Shown here: piece after piece, positions 45,910 through 54,004 of the stretch | Layout of the letters: each line of letters begins with the position of its first letter | Numbering within the stretch: position 1 is the first letter of the stretch | DNA from: Paenibacillus pinihumi DSM 23905 = JCM 16419 | Lineage (GTDB): Bacteria; Bacillota; Bacilli; Paenibacillales; Paenibacillaceae | DNA: 64,000 nucleotides | Assembly: GCF_000422505.1 (NCBI RefSeq) | Contig: NZ_KE383864.1 | Span: 850,381 to 914,380, forward strand | Direction of reading: 5' to 3' | The notes under the pieces: model-generated | The model's input: only the letters and a program-made list of their open reading frames with translations | Databases searched by the model: none | What the model was told of the DNA's origin: nothing | Position numbers and translations under genes: made by a program

Positions 45910-46834
45910 GTTGAATCGCCTTCCTCCACAATAGAATAACTTCTTCTTCCTTTAATTTCCTTCCAAGGAACTCGTAGAGGTAATGAATACAAGGATCCGA
46001 ATGCTTGTTCATAAAATAATTCCTGCTTTCCAGCAGCTGATCCTCCGCCGCTTCATGGGCATGCGTCATATGATATACGCTCGCTTCTTCAGCATACACG
46101 GCTCTAGCACCATCGTTGACTAACCGATAACCCAACTCAAAATCCTCGCCCCCCCATACGCGAAACATGGGATCGTAACCACCTACTCGGTGAAAAAGTT
46201 TCATTCCAACGCTCATATTTCCTCCCACACAGCCAATCCAATGACACGATGTGAGCGACTCGTCCGCAAGGGTGCTGGCAATGAGTTTCTCCAGCCGGGC
46301 GAGTCTTCGGTTCCGTTCTGCAAACCGCTTCCAGTTGCCGAACACCTTGTCATAAGACAGCAAGCCCCGCGTCAAATCAAGACGAGCCGGTTGACCTTTT
46401 AAATAAGGAAACCGTTTCCCTGATTCCGGATCCATAAATGGAGTCAGCTCAAGCAAATCATAGATTCGCCCGTGAACGAAACACGGCTCAGATTGATTAT
46501 CGTGAAGGCAAGCATGTTGCTTTATAAAGTCTGGTGGAAGAAGAATATCGTCGTCTATAAACAGTAGAATCTCCCCTTTAGCCAGCTGCGCCCCCTCATT
46601 CCGTGCCATCGATCTCCCACGATTCTCCGTCCGATGCACGATTAGCCAATCGGGTACTTGCATGCAAGAGGTGGCGAAGGAATCTAAGAGCGGTGTCTTA
46701 GACCCGTCATCTACGACAATAACCTCGAATGGATATCCGGCCGTATCTTGACGCATAAGTGACTCCCATACGTATTTAAATCTTGGCCATTTATCGTAAT
46801 AGGGGATAATGACCGAGACAAAGGACCGACTCAA
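45878..46834 (-). CDS. GT2-family glycosyltransferase
   Basis: A 318-residue GT-A enzyme. VSVIIPYYDKWPRF is the start of the fold, EVIVVDDGSKTPLL the nucleotide motif, LLFIDDDILLPPDF the DXD region, and WGGEDFELGYRLVNDG the catalytic-base region, as in galactosamine- and GlcNAc-type GT2 enzymes. A longer frame reaches 46984, inside the upstream radical SAM gene; the TTG at 46834 behind GGAAAGGGG, one base past that gene's stop, is the better start. It could add a (amino)sugar that the PIG-L protein later deacetylates. Confidence 0.88.
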   Translation of the reverse strand: MSRSFVSVIIPYYDKWPRFKYVWESLMRQDTAGYPFEVIVVDDGSKTPLLDSFATSCMQVPDWLIVHRTENRGRSMARNEGAQLAKGEILLFIDDDILLPPDFIKQHACLHDNQSEPCFVHGRIYDLLELTPFMDPESGKRFPYLKGQPARLDLTRGLLSYDKVFGNWKRFAERNRRLARLEKLIASTLADESLTSCHWIGCVGGNMSVGMKLFHRVGGYDPMFRVWGGEDFELGYRLVNDGARAVYAEEASVYHMTHAHEAAEDQLLESRNYFMNKHSDPCIHYLYEFLGRKLKEEEVILLWRKAIQHGKDPSTTCS

Positions 46835-46835
46835 T

Positions 46836-47936
46836 TTATTTGGCCCCTTTCCAGCTCCCGAATTCTTCTTTATCCCATAATTGGCAGCATTTATAACAAA
46901 TCGGAAGGGGTTTTCCTCCGTAGAAATCCTCCAAAAATTTAATTCGCTTCTCCGAATTCCAAATGTCCATAATCGATTGTTCAAAAAGGTTACCCAGTTT
47001 AAAATCTGGAAAATCAGGACAGAGCACTACGTCTCCGTTAGGCTGGACATTGATTTTATGATCGATGCTCCAACATCCCTTAGTTTTGTCTCTCGGAATC
47101 GGCCCCCTTGTCTGAAGATACACTTTATAATCGTCTGGCTCCTGAAAAATGTCAGGATAAGTGACCAGCTTGCCGTGGCGTTCCTTCATTTGATTGGCCT
47201 GTCCTATACCGTTTTTATATTGCTCTGGCGTAATGTCCTCCCCTTCAAAGCTGTCAATAACTTTAAAGTCGTCATAGGAGAATCCATAGTCCTCCACCAG
47301 CCTTTCTTTGTACTCTTGAATCACATCCTTGGGATATGACATCAGCAGTTGGAAGAACGATGTACTGAATCCGTCCTCGATGACGCGGTCCGCAATATCA
47401 GAGAGATAATCTACATTATCAGGAATAATGACTGTAGAGCTCGAAATGATAGGGAATATTCGCTTCATCCCATTAATTTTGTTAATGCCTCGCTGGATTT
47501 TAGCATACAGACCTTTATGATTCCGCACTTTGTCATGCTTGTCTCCTTCTGCATCAATCGACACCTGAAGGAAGTCAAGCTTCGACGCTACTATTTGCTC
47601 GGCAAGTTCCTCCAGTTTTGTGCCGTTGGTCACCATGAAACAGCGCATATACCGCTTCTTAATGGCGTGAATTATTTCGAAAATTTGCGGGTGAAGCAGC
47701 GGCTCTCCTCCCCACAGATTGACATGACGTATGCCTGATGCGACGGCATCATCCAATATCAGCTCGATCTGCTCAAGCTCCAATGCCATTTTAAATCCGT
47801 TTTCCACCAACGATTTTGCATTTCGTCGAATATCATTTTGACCACAGAACGAGCATTTTAAATTGCAGTTATAGGTCAAGAGTATGGTCAGAATAAGAGG
47901 ACGTTCATAGCCAATTGCCGTAGCTTCATGATTCAT
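46836..47936 (-). CDS. Radical SAM enzyme with SPASM/twitch domain, 1
   Basis: A 366-residue radical SAM protein. C24, C28 and C31 (YNCNLKCSFCG) bind the SAM-linked 4Fe-4S cluster, and NLWGGEPLLHP is the GGE motif. The C-terminal part has KGCWSIDHKINVQPNG, VVLCPDFPDFKLGN and PICYKCCQLW, cysteines of an auxiliary cluster domain. Relatives include BtrN-type dehydrogenases and peptide-modifying enzymes; the substrate is unknown. ATGA overlap with the carrier protein 3 stop implies tight coupling. Confidence 0.88.
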   Translation of the reverse strand: MNHEATAIGYERPLILTILLTYNCNLKCSFCGQNDIRRNAKSLVENGFKMALELEQIELILDDAVASGIRHVNLWGGEPLLHPQIFEIIHAIKKRYMRCFMVTNGTKLEELAEQIVASKLDFLQVSIDAEGDKHDKVRNHKGLYAKIQRGINKINGMKRIFPIISSSTVIIPDNVDYLSDIADRVIEDGFSTSFFQLLMSYPKDVIQEYKERLVEDYGFSYDDFKVIDSFEGEDITPEQYKNGIGQANQMKERHGKLVTYPDIFQEPDDYKVYLQTRGPIPRDKTKGCWSIDHKINVQPNGDVVLCPDFPDFKLGNLFEQSIMDIWNSEKRIKFLEDFYGGKPLPICYKCCQLWDKEEFGSWKGAK

Positions 47937-48202
47937 AACACAATCCTCTTTTTCAATGCTGCTTCTATCAAGTTCAATAGAAGATTAAGATCCGTTAACG
48001 TATTCTCGTTGAGACAGTCGTCTTCGAATTCAAATTCATATTCGCTTTCTATCGCCAGCAAAAATTCTAAAACGTCGATAGAGGTCATACGATACGTGTG
48101 GACGAAATTATCGGGAGCGCCCTCCAATGGCTCCGTATTAATAAACAATTTACCTGCAATCTCTTGCACCTTTTGTCGGATCGTCTCTCTTTGCATTTTC
48201 AT
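47933..48202 (-). CDS. Acyl carrier protein 3
   Basis: An 89-residue carrier protein: VHTYRMTSIDVLEFLLAIES holds Ser41 in M-T-S-I-D in place of the usual D-S-L, and EYEFEFEDDCLNEN follows. AAGGGG precedes the ATG. It is sandwiched between two radical SAM genes, so its cargo may be their substrate. The second stand-alone ligase (54005) is the most likely loading enzyme, since carriers 1 and 2 have ligases beside them. Confidence 0.87.
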   Translation of the reverse strand: MKMQRETIRQKVQEIAGKLFINTEPLEGAPDNFVHTYRMTSIDVLEFLLAIESEYEFEFEDDCLNENTLTDLNLLLNLIEAALKKRIVL

Positions 48203-48221
48203 CTATCCCCTTCTTATTATC

Positions 48222-49331
48222 TTATGAATTGATAAACAAATGGCTGAGCTGCTCTTTCATCTGGCAGCACTGTTCGCTTTCGACCAAAGCGAAAACTTCC
48301 GGGTCTCCCCCACGGCAGAATCGTTTTACCACGCAATTAGCGCAGACGCCATGCCGCATCAGCCTGCCAGAACGTTCCTTAATGAAGGAACGCATATTGG
48401 CCGCGCCGTTCTCCCACAGTTCCCTAATGGAATGTTGCATGACATTGCCGATGAACCAACGGTCATTGTTGATAAAGCTGGTGCTGCCCGTAACATCACC
48501 GTTATGCTTGATAAACAACGCCTTGCTGAACGCTGTGCTCCCCATTACCTCTGGAAAATAAACCAGTTGCAAATTACTCAAAAGTTTTATATTGTCAAGT
48601 CTTGATACAAAAGGAAACATGTAACTGGGGGTCACGAACAACACTTGAAATTCATCGGGGCATCTATGTTCTATCCATTTCGAGATGATGACTAGCGTAT
48701 CCAAGATTTCTTCCGGACTCAGTCCGTAATCTTGTCCCTTAGTTTTGCTACTGACATCAACCATACATTGAATGTCGATGCCCACCACGCCCAAAGCTGC
48801 GGTAAAGTCTAGCATCTGCTCAATCTCCCGGTATGTCCCTTTTTGAAGCACATAATTAATTTTGACCGGACCGAGACTTTTCTCCAGATAACGATCAATA
48901 TTAGAAACAACCCGCTTATGTAGCCCCTTAAACCCCCGCGTAGAATCATGAAGGGAAGGATTTGCGGAATCAATGGATACATGCAACTCCGTAATTAAAG
49001 GACGATTTTGATCGAAGTCTTCAAGATACTTATCTAATAGCAGCCCGCTTGTCACGACCTTGCTTGCAGCTGATTGATTTTTTATCGCCCTTAGCAACGT
49101 CATCAGGTGGGGCCATACAAACGGTTCCCCGCCGGCAATATCATAAGTATGAACGCCAAGAGCAGCGCCTTCATCCAAAAGCCGGAGATACGTCTCCAGC
49201 GGCAATTCATTCCTGTCCTTATTCACTTCTTCGACGTAACAGTAGCTGCAATTAAGCGGGCATCTCATTGTCGGATAGAAATGAAGTGTATCTGGAAAAT
49301 CAGTTCCATTATGATTCATAGTGCTGATCAT
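48222..49331 (-). CDS. Radical SAM enzyme with SPASM domain, 2
   Basis: A 369-residue radical SAM/SPASM protein. C24, C28 and C31 (MRCPLNCSYCYVEEV) form the primary cluster, and YDIAGGEPFVWPH is the GGE motif. The SPASM cysteines lie in HGVCANCVVKRFCRGGDPE and SEQCCQ. It differs clearly from radical SAM 1, so each probably has its own step (oxidation, epimerisation or C-C/C-O bond formation). It overlaps the upstream aminotransferase stop by four bases (ATGA). Confidence 0.88.
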   Translation of the reverse strand: MISTMNHNGTDFPDTLHFYPTMRCPLNCSYCYVEEVNKDRNELPLETYLRLLDEGAALGVHTYDIAGGEPFVWPHLMTLLRAIKNQSAASKVVTSGLLLDKYLEDFDQNRPLITELHVSIDSANPSLHDSTRGFKGLHKRVVSNIDRYLEKSLGPVKINYVLQKGTYREIEQMLDFTAALGVVGIDIQCMVDVSSKTKGQDYGLSPEEILDTLVIISKWIEHRCPDEFQVLFVTPSYMFPFVSRLDNIKLLSNLQLVYFPEVMGSTAFSKALFIKHNGDVTGSTSFINNDRWFIGNVMQHSIRELWENGAANMRSFIKERSGRLMRHGVCANCVVKRFCRGGDPEVFALVESEQCCQMKEQLSHLFINS

Positions 49332-50479
49332 CCGCCTTCCTTCCTCATAAAATCACAAATTGCGGCAGATACGGTTTCCAGATCGTCATCGGTAATACCC
49401 GGAAATATCGGCAGGCTCAACAGTTGATCTGCAAACTTTTCCGTATGCGGCAAGCTAAAGGACGCTTTCGGGAAACGGGGCCGAAAGTATGGAAAACGAT
49501 AAACCGGCGTAAAGTGTATTGTTGTCTTTATTCCGGAGACATTCAATTGTTTGATTAGTCGGCTTCTAAGTTCCTGCGGCACCCTGATAACGAACAAATG
49601 CCAGGAATGCTCTCCGTCAACCGGCTCGGTCGGCAACTGAATACCAGGTATGCCGTCCAACTTTTGCAAATATTGTGCGGCGGCCTGCTTCCGAAGCTCG
49701 TGCATTGTCTCTGCCTTCTTCAACTGCTCCCGCCCGATGGCCGCTTCAATATCCGTCATATTGTACTTGTAGCCAAGCGTATCCACCGTGTATTGCAAAG
49801 AAACATCTGAAGCCGGGTCGGAACCTTCCAGACGCGTCATCCCGAATAAACGTTTACGCACCATCTTATCCGCCATCACTTGATCCGACGTGACGATCAT
49901 GCCTCCATCACCGATTGATAAAGCTTTTGTCGCATGAAAGCTGAAGCAGGTCGCACTTCTTGTATTCGGAAGCGCTTGGCCAATTCTTCTCCCTTTGTAG
50001 GTTGTAGAAAAAGCATGAGCCGCATCCTCTATGATTGCAAGACCGTGCTGACTTGCAATGTGCTGCAGCGCATCCAGATCGCATGGATAGCCTGCGTAAT
50101 GGACGGGCATGATCGCCTTTGTTCGATCAGTCACCTTCTCAGCAACCGATTTAGGGTCCAGGCAGAGCGAGACCGGATCGATATCCGCGAAGACTGGGAC
50201 AGCGCCGAGATACTCGATTGCTAGGATCGTGGCGCAAAATGTAAGCGGTGTTGTAATCACTTCATCGCCGGGGCTAATATCCATCGCGTCTAACGCCAGA
50301 TGCAGCGCGCTCGTACAAGAATTAACCGCGATGGCATACTCGGCGCCGATATACTGTCTAAAATCCTTCTCAAAAGAAGACACGATAGGCCCTGTTCCGA
50401 TTAAATGACGCTTGAGCGCCTTTGTAACTGCCTCAACCTCGGACAAATCAAAGTATGGCCTATGAAACGGAACCCCCAT
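49328..50479 (-). CDS. DegT/DnrJ/EryC1-family PLP aminotransferase 2
   Basis: A 383-residue sugar aminotransferase of the ArnB/DegT family. NSCTSALHLALDAM binds PLP phosphate, IIEDAAHAFST contains the PLP aspartate, and FSFHATKALSIGDGGMIV carries the catalytic lysine. It usually aminates a nucleotide-linked 4-keto sugar. No sugar-nucleotide dehydratase is in the operon, so its keto substrate must come from elsewhere or from the radical SAM steps. AGGAGGATTAAGTGA precedes the ATG and overlaps the deacetylase stop. Confidence 0.9.
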   Translation of the reverse strand: MGVPFHRPYFDLSEVEAVTKALKRHLIGTGPIVSSFEKDFRQYIGAEYAIAVNSCTSALHLALDAMDISPGDEVITTPLTFCATILAIEYLGAVPVFADIDPVSLCLDPKSVAEKVTDRTKAIMPVHYAGYPCDLDALQHIASQHGLAIIEDAAHAFSTTYKGRRIGQALPNTRSATCFSFHATKALSIGDGGMIVTSDQVMADKMVRKRLFGMTRLEGSDPASDVSLQYTVDTLGYKYNMTDIEAAIGREQLKKAETMHELRKQAAAQYLQKLDGIPGIQLPTEPVDGEHSWHLFVIRVPQELRSRLIKQLNVSGIKTTIHFTPVYRFPYFRPRFPKASFSLPHTEKFADQLLSLPIFPGITDDDLETVSAAICDFMRKEGG

Positions 50480-51265
50480 TCACTTAATCCTCCTAATCCA
50501 GACAGCCACCTTCTCCAAATGCGTTGATAGCGAATAAGCTTGGCGGTCCGTTATTTGAGAGTAAAAGATCGATATACTCTCCGTTTTTCTTCTCGTTTCT
50601 TTCTCTGTCGGATGATGCTCCAGGCACCCTTCCATTTGAAAGTCTTCTATTTCAAATTTTTCCCAGTTAATCATTCGCGAGTATTGGCTGTACGGTAGCT
50701 CGTGGTAGAACAATAGCCCTTTAATGCCAGGCTCCGTTTTGGCTGCATGAATAACGGCCTGTCGAAGGGCCAGATGATCGCAATGACCGCCAATGCCGGC
50801 AGGTGCCCAAATAAAAGAAGCGCCGCTTTGGACAATTTTCCGTACAGCGTCCACAACGACCGACCAGTTACCGTAGCCCAGGCCTTCATAGTCAAGGCCC
50901 GCGTCCTGATACAAGTTCGTTCGAAACAGCCGGCGAACGCTTGTAACACCTCGGTAGCCCGCCTCCTCCAAATCGAGCCGATTAATTTGATGACCTTCCG
51001 CTTCAAACCATCGCCGCTCCTCATCCTTGAGAATCGATACGGTGTTTTCATCATGCTCATACTGACGAATATTGAAAAACTCCTTACCAAACACCGTCCA
51101 AAACTCGTAATTGCATTCATTAAGCAACTTTCTTTCCAGCAGATGCCCAAGCGAAAAAGGAATATCATCCAAGTGCGGTTGCAAAAACAAATGCCGTCCG
51201 TGTAACCGTCTCAGATAATCAGCACTGAGTGTCCCCGGCAAGTTCCCCGCTATTGAGCTAGACAT
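50480..51265 (-). CDS. PIG-L-family deacetylase
   Basis: A 261-residue zinc deacetylase. LFLQPHLDDIPFSLG (near residue 26) is the zinc motif; WAPAGIGGHCDHLALRQAV holds the third ligand. In neomycin and butirosin synthesis PIG-L proteins (NeoD/BtrD) remove N-acetyl groups from an added GlcNAc, and the GT2 enzyme nearby fits that. I start at the ATG at 51265, which overlaps the upstream stop by eight bases; the longer frame would overlap by 150. Confidence 0.87.
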   Translation of the reverse strand: MSSSIAGNLPGTLSADYLRRLHGRHLFLQPHLDDIPFSLGHLLERKLLNECNYEFWTVFGKEFFNIRQYEHDENTVSILKDEERRWFEAEGHQINRLDLEEAGYRGVTSVRRLFRTNLYQDAGLDYEGLGYGNWSVVVDAVRKIVQSGASFIWAPAGIGGHCDHLALRQAVIHAAKTEPGIKGLLFYHELPYSQYSRMINWEKFEIEDFQMEGCLEHHPTEKETRRKTESISIFYSQITDRQAYSLSTHLEKVAVWIRRIK

Positions 51266-52259
51266 AAACCGCCCCTGTCTTTCGTGGTAATTGTCCAAGC
51301 ACATGCGCGCCGTAATAGGCCGCTCCAATGGAGGTTCCGTTGTCACCAGCTGCCGGTTGAATGAAGAAGCGTTTGAACATGCCTGTTTTATAAAGCTTGT
51401 AATTCGCAACGCTGTTTAACGCAACGCCGCCGGCAATACAAATCTCGTCTAGGCCCGTTACTCGTCTTAGGTAAGCCGCCGCATGAATGACAGCTTCTTC
51501 TACGATTTTCTGAGCTGCCCAAGCCAAATCCGCCTGAACTTCGAAATGCTCCAGCGGCAGCTGACTTCCAAATTCAAGCAAAGCATCTAACTGCTCCAAC
51601 GGAAATATAAATCTTCCTTCCTCACCGTAGTCAACAAATGCGCGCAGAGCTTTATAGTATTTATCCGTTCCGTATGGAGCAAGCCCCATCGTCTTTCCTT
51701 GATCAAACGGGCCGAAGCCTACGAAATGTGTTACGATATGGTAGAATCCGCCAATCGAATGCTCGGTAGGATCAATCGTCTCCCCGTACTGTTTTCTGGA
51801 AATTGCTCTTCCACCATGCGAAACGATATGATCGATTCTATTTTCCTCACCGACCCATAATGAGATAGAATCGAGAACGCCCTCATGTTCAGAGTTCCCT
51901 GCGCCATCTATGACGAGAATCGCCGCTTTATTGAACGACGAAGGATAGAAAGCGCTTGCTGCATGCGATAAATGGTGATTGATAAAGCAAATATCCGCTT
52001 TACGCGCAGTACGAGCGTAATAATATTTTTCTAGCGAGCTATTGGCGACAATAAAATCCGCCTGCTCCAACTGGACTCCTGTCTGACTCAAGGTGTATTG
52101 AAGAGCAGGAGTTTTCAGCAGTTTCTGTCCCATCCCGGGAAAGAAGCTGTGCTTCTCGCGTAATATACGCTCGTCTTCGATAAAACTAATAATACGATCA
52201 TTCTTAAAAATACAGGTTGAAAAGTCATGACCCGACCCTCCGTAACCTATCACGATCAT
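51258..52259 (-). CDS. Carbamoyltransferase N-terminal (Kae1-like) half, copy 2
   Basis: A 333-residue protein equal to only the N-terminal domain of NodU/TobZ/NovN carbamoyltransferases. INHHLSHAASAFYPSS holds the Fe/Zn histidines, LVIDGAGNSEHEG and GKTMGLAPYGT follow, and AGGVALNSVANYKLYKTG near 290 is shared almost exactly with the paralogue at 52923. It ends after DNGTSIGAAYYGA, where complete enzymes continue into the YrdC-like domain. That domain is encoded by the separate gene just upstream. It would transfer carbamoyl to a hydroxyl. Confidence 0.88.
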   Translation of the reverse strand: MIVIGYGGSGHDFSTCIFKNDRIISFIEDERILREKHSFFPGMGQKLLKTPALQYTLSQTGVQLEQADFIVANSSLEKYYYARTARKADICFINHHLSHAASAFYPSSFNKAAILVIDGAGNSEHEGVLDSISLWVGEENRIDHIVSHGGRAISRKQYGETIDPTEHSIGGFYHIVTHFVGFGPFDQGKTMGLAPYGTDKYYKALRAFVDYGEEGRFIFPLEQLDALLEFGSQLPLEHFEVQADLAWAAQKIVEEAVIHAAAYLRRVTGLDEICIAGGVALNSVANYKLYKTGMFKRFFIQPAAGDNGTSIGAAYYGAHVLGQLPRKTGAVYV

Positions 52260-52275
52260 GGCGATCCCAACTTTC

Positions 52276-52908
52276 TTATAGTTTTACGACATGCACATCC
52301 CCCAAATAAAGCTCGTCAAAATTGCTTCCGAGAAAACAGCGAATGGCGTCCTCTGGCGTCTCGACAATCGGCTCGCCCTTTACATTAAAGGATGTGTTCA
52401 AGACGACCGGAACGTCTGTCATTTCGTAAAATGTTTCGATTAGTTGATAATAGTGTGGATTAAGCTCCTTCATGACCGTCTGTAGCCTGCCGGTTCCGTC
52501 AATATGTGTGACGGCTGGGATGATACTGCGTTTACGGGGCCATATGTCGGCTACCATTAGCATGTAAGGAGACGGAATGGCCAAATCAAAATACTCCTGT
52601 TGATGCTCCCACAGAACCGAAGGAGCGAATGGCCGAAACCCTTCCCTGAATTTGACTCTAGCATTGACAATGTCCTTCATCTCGGCACGGCGCGGATCCG
52701 CCAGAAAGCTGCGGTTGCCCAGTGAACGCGGTCCACACTCCGCTCCACCCTGGAACCAGCCAATAATTTTCCCATTTGCAATCGATGCTGCCGCTTCCTT
52801 AAACACGTTCTGGCATTTCCGAGCCGTAACCCGGTCTTCATACCGATTAATGGCAGCGGCGATTTCAGCTTCTGAATACGTTCTTCCCAAATAGGGACTG
52901 AATAACAT
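52276..52908 (-). CDS. Carbamoyltransferase C-terminal (YrdC-like) half, stand-alone
   Basis: A 210-residue protein equal to the C-terminal domain of TobZ-type carbamoyltransferases: GKIIGWFQGGAECGPRSLGN is the nucleotide/carbamoyl-phosphate motif, followed by RSFLADPRR, and VPVVLNTSFNVKGEPIVETP is the C-terminal signature. In TobZ this domain makes carbamoyladenylate. Having its own start (ATG 52908 behind GAGGTG), it should act with one or both N-terminal halves on either side. Confidence 0.88.
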   Translation of the reverse strand: MLFSPYLGRTYSEAEIAAAINRYEDRVTARKCQNVFKEAAASIANGKIIGWFQGGAECGPRSLGNRSFLADPRRAEMKDIVNARVKFREGFRPFAPSVLWEHQQEYFDLAIPSPYMLMVADIWPRKRSIIPAVTHIDGTGRLQTVMKELNPHYYQLIETFYEMTDVPVVLNTSFNVKGEPIVETPEDAIRCFLGSNFDELYLGDVHVVKL

Positions 52909-52922
52909 AGACACTCACCTCA

Positions 52923-53987
52923 TCAACCATGATTTACAACCGACCTGGCCTGCCATCTAGGCTGATTCATTATCACATGCCAGCCGTAATAGGCTGCTCC
53001 GATGGAGGTGCCGTTATCTCCGGAGGCCGGTTGTATAAAGTAATGCTTAAAAAGTCCCGTTTTATAGAGCTTATAGTTGGCAACACTGTTCAAGGCGACG
53101 CCTCCGGCCATGCACAAACAATCGGATTGTGTCAATTGCTTTAGATGCGAAGCTGCATGAATGACGGCTTGCTCGACTATGCATTGCCCCGCCCAAGCTA
53201 GGTCTGCACGAATCGCAAACTGTCGGTCCTCATCAAGCTCCCGCTCCCACAGTGTTCTCATCTCGAAGAGACGTTTAATCTGCTCGGGTCCGCATTCAAA
53301 TCTTCCCCGGTCCGACAGCCGGACAAGTTTCATCATCTCGGGAAAGTAACGACTTGTACCATAAGGAGCCAGTCCCATCGTCTTGCCTTCTTCATGAAAA
53401 CTGAAACCACAAACATAAGTTAATACTCCATAAAACCCCCCTATCGAGTCCGTAACAGGATCAATTGCATTACTATAGGGTCTAGCATCATATCGATATC
53501 CTATTTGCGTATCCAATATTTCAATTTTATTACCATTGCCGTATCCTAATGTGCATACCTCTAATGGTTGAGCAACTGACTCTACTTCTTCCTGTCCTTC
53601 GTAATTGCTTCCTCCGCCATCGATTGTCAATATAGCCGCTTCATTGAACAGTGAAGGTAAAAAAGCACTTGCAGCATGAGAAAGATGATGATTAATTCGT
53701 TCAAATCGTCTAACTTTAGATTGTAGTCTATGATAATAAAACTTGCTTAGAATATCATTTCCTACCACCAAATCCAAATTACTCCAAGTTAATCCAGTTG
53801 CATCTAGACATGCGTCTGATGCATTATACTTAATTAAGTCATATGAGGAACCTTTATAAAAAGCATGCTTTCGACGGAGCAATCTCTCATCCTCAATGCA
53901 GCATTTCATCTCCCCTCCTTGTAATAAACAACTTGAAAAATCATGAATTGATCCTCCTATCCCCATTACTATTGGCTCCATTGACAT
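52923..53987 (-). CDS. Carbamoyltransferase N-terminal (Kae1-like) half, copy 1
   Basis: A 354-residue Kae1-like half. INHHLSHAASAFLPSLF carries the metal histidines, ILTIDGGGSNYEG the phosphate loop, and EEGKTMGLAPYGT and AGGVALNSVANYKLYKTG are shared with copy 2. It stops after DNGTSIGAAYYGW and a short tail, with a clear stop nine bases before the next gene's frame, so it is a true split protein. GGAGGTGGCAGT precedes the ATG. Its first third is more AT-rich than copy 2. Confidence 0.88.
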   Translation of the reverse strand: MSMEPIVMGIGGSIHDFSSCLLQGGEMKCCIEDERLLRRKHAFYKGSSYDLIKYNASDACLDATGLTWSNLDLVVGNDILSKFYYHRLQSKVRRFERINHHLSHAASAFLPSLFNEAAILTIDGGGSNYEGQEEVESVAQPLEVCTLGYGNGNKIEILDTQIGYRYDARPYSNAIDPVTDSIGGFYGVLTYVCGFSFHEEGKTMGLAPYGTSRYFPEMMKLVRLSDRGRFECGPEQIKRLFEMRTLWERELDEDRQFAIRADLAWAGQCIVEQAVIHAASHLKQLTQSDCLCMAGGVALNSVANYKLYKTGLFKHYFIQPASGDNGTSIGAAYYGWHVIMNQPRWQARSVVNHG

Positions 53988-54004
53988 ACTGCCACCTCCA
54001 ACTA

